This document shows positions 13,766-14,056 of a stretch of 14,056 nucleotides of DNA, in pieces. Both the position numbers and the translations under genes were made by a program. The first letter of the stretch is position 1; every line of letters starts with the position of its first letter. This stretch comes from UBA6382 sp963631415 (GTDB taxonomy: Bacteria; Bacteroidota; Bacteroidia; Bacteroidales; Bacteroidaceae). The notes below the pieces were generated by a model. That model saw only the letters and a list, made by a program, of their open reading frames with translations, had not been told where the DNA came from and searched no databases. The stretch spans positions 1 through 14,056 of the forward strand of contig CAVGQS010000064.1 in NCBI GenBank assembly GCA_963631415.1. Reading direction: 5' to 3'.

Positions 13766-13939
13766 CTGACCGCTAAAACCTTTTTTGGCGACACCGAAAA
13801 AACATAGCGCCGCACCTCGTATCATCAGAGAAGTACTTCAATTCATCTGAGAGCCACTTGCGCTCGGTGGCTCACAGATGAGCGCAAGTCCTTCTCTGAT
13901 GAACTGAAGTCCTATTTTTTATTGCTGTCCGCTAAAACC
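13766..13939. repeat. Direct 15-mer repeat flanking the inverted repeats
   Basis: CTGACCGCTAAAACC (13766-13780) and CTGTCCGCTAAAACC (13925-13939) differ by one base and are 159 bases apart. They bracket the inverted-repeat block. A related GTCCGCATAAAA occurs at 28-39 near the left end of the window. They could be parts of a dispersed repeat family, or the ends of a small inserted element. Confidence 0.5.
13822..13920 (+). repeat. Interleaved inverted repeats with T-run, possible terminator of the glycosyltransferase gene
   Basis: TCATCAGAGAAG (13822-13833) pairs perfectly with 13891-13902. Inside it, TCATCTG-A-GAGCCAC (13843-13857) pairs with GTGGCTC-A-CAGATGA (13867-13881) across one A-A mismatch and a 9-base loop. 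Two competing pairings exist: ACTTGCGCTC (13856-13865) with GAGCGCAAGT (13880-13889), and ACTTCAATTCATC (13835-13847) with GATGAACTGAAGT (13898-13910; one G-U-compatible change). CCTATTTTTTATT follows, so a plus-strand transcript could terminate here. The elements are seen directly; the switching or terminator role is inferred. Confidence 0.55.
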
Positions 13940-14056
13940 CTCTAACATTCGAACCGCTGAACCTCCCGCCCTCAAAAAAGTCTTTTTCGTGAAAATTAGC
14001 ACAGTTCGCGTGCGCCTCATTTCCAGTGCGTTACGTCGGGCGCGCACTTAAGAATT

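Larger units (their letters stand above)
13665..14056. other. Gene-free right edge with repeats
   Basis: No convincing gene is seen in these 392 bases. They hold a GCAACGC/GCGTTGC palindrome (13685-13710), a pair of near-identical 15-mers (13766-13780, 13925-13939), and interleaved inverted repeats (13822-13912) followed by a T-run. An open frame overlapping the end of the glycosyltransferase gene and running to 13807 shows no recognisable protein features. Confidence 0.6.

Noticed and set aside
13445..13807. 120-codon open frame overlapping the end of the glycosyltransferase gene
   Set aside because: Most of its first two thirds is an out-of-frame reading of the glycosyltransferase gene, and the rest shows no protein features.

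Overview
The window reads as an ordinary chromosomal segment of a GC-rich member of the Bacteroidales (Bacteroidota). The grounds are a BACON-domain lipoprotein, several promoters of the Bacteroidota form (TTTG, 19-21 nt, TAnnTTTG), the absence of obvious Shine-Dalgarno sequences, a ParE with the EGLSASGS toprim motif, and a long YghO-like acyltransferase. The genus cannot be fixed from the sequence; Muribaculaceae or Prevotellaceae-like lineages are plausible guesses only.

Layout, left to right. Positions 1-120 hold no gene but carry a phased series of AAGTCC words. Next comes a tRNA-Leu(UAA) on the minus strand with its own terminator and promoter. On the plus strand follow a two-repeat BACON lipoprotein (432-1136) and gpmI, the cofactor-independent phosphoglycerate mutase (1175-2704), which ends in a tandem 23-bp repeat and a hairpin terminator. 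Two identical tandem tRNA-Asn(GUU) genes lie on the minus strand (2920-3113), divergent from a secreted S41 (CtpA-type) peptidase on plus (3306-4970). A bidirectional terminator (5017-5059) separates this plus-strand half from the minus-strand half.

The minus-strand half, in order of transcription, is a YghO-like GNAT protein (12598-11462), parE (11443-9398), coaD (9352-8894), a second S41 peptidase (8838-7246), ruvB (7235-6171), a 77-base assembly gap, ybeY (6030-5614) and a stand-alone AraC-type DNA-binding protein (5513-5115). The first five are closely spaced (10-55 bp) and look like one operon of housekeeping functions: chromosome segregation, CoA synthesis, envelope proteolysis and Holliday-junction migration. 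ybeY may belong to the same unit across the gap. The AraC gene has its own well-formed promoter.

The right end has a divergent family 2 glycosyltransferase (12861-13664) of visibly lower GC and different codon use, so it may be acquired. A 390-bp non-coding tail follows, with a dense set of interleaved inverted repeats and words also found at the left end of the window.

No defence system, CRISPR array, insertion sequence or prophage is visible. The most unusual signals are the competing inverted repeats at 13822-13920 with their repeat vocabulary shared with positions 1-93, the overlap-like ends of the assembly gap, an extra linker in ParE, and the low-GC glycosyltransferase. The named core genes are secure. 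The promoter, repeat and transfer calls are inference.
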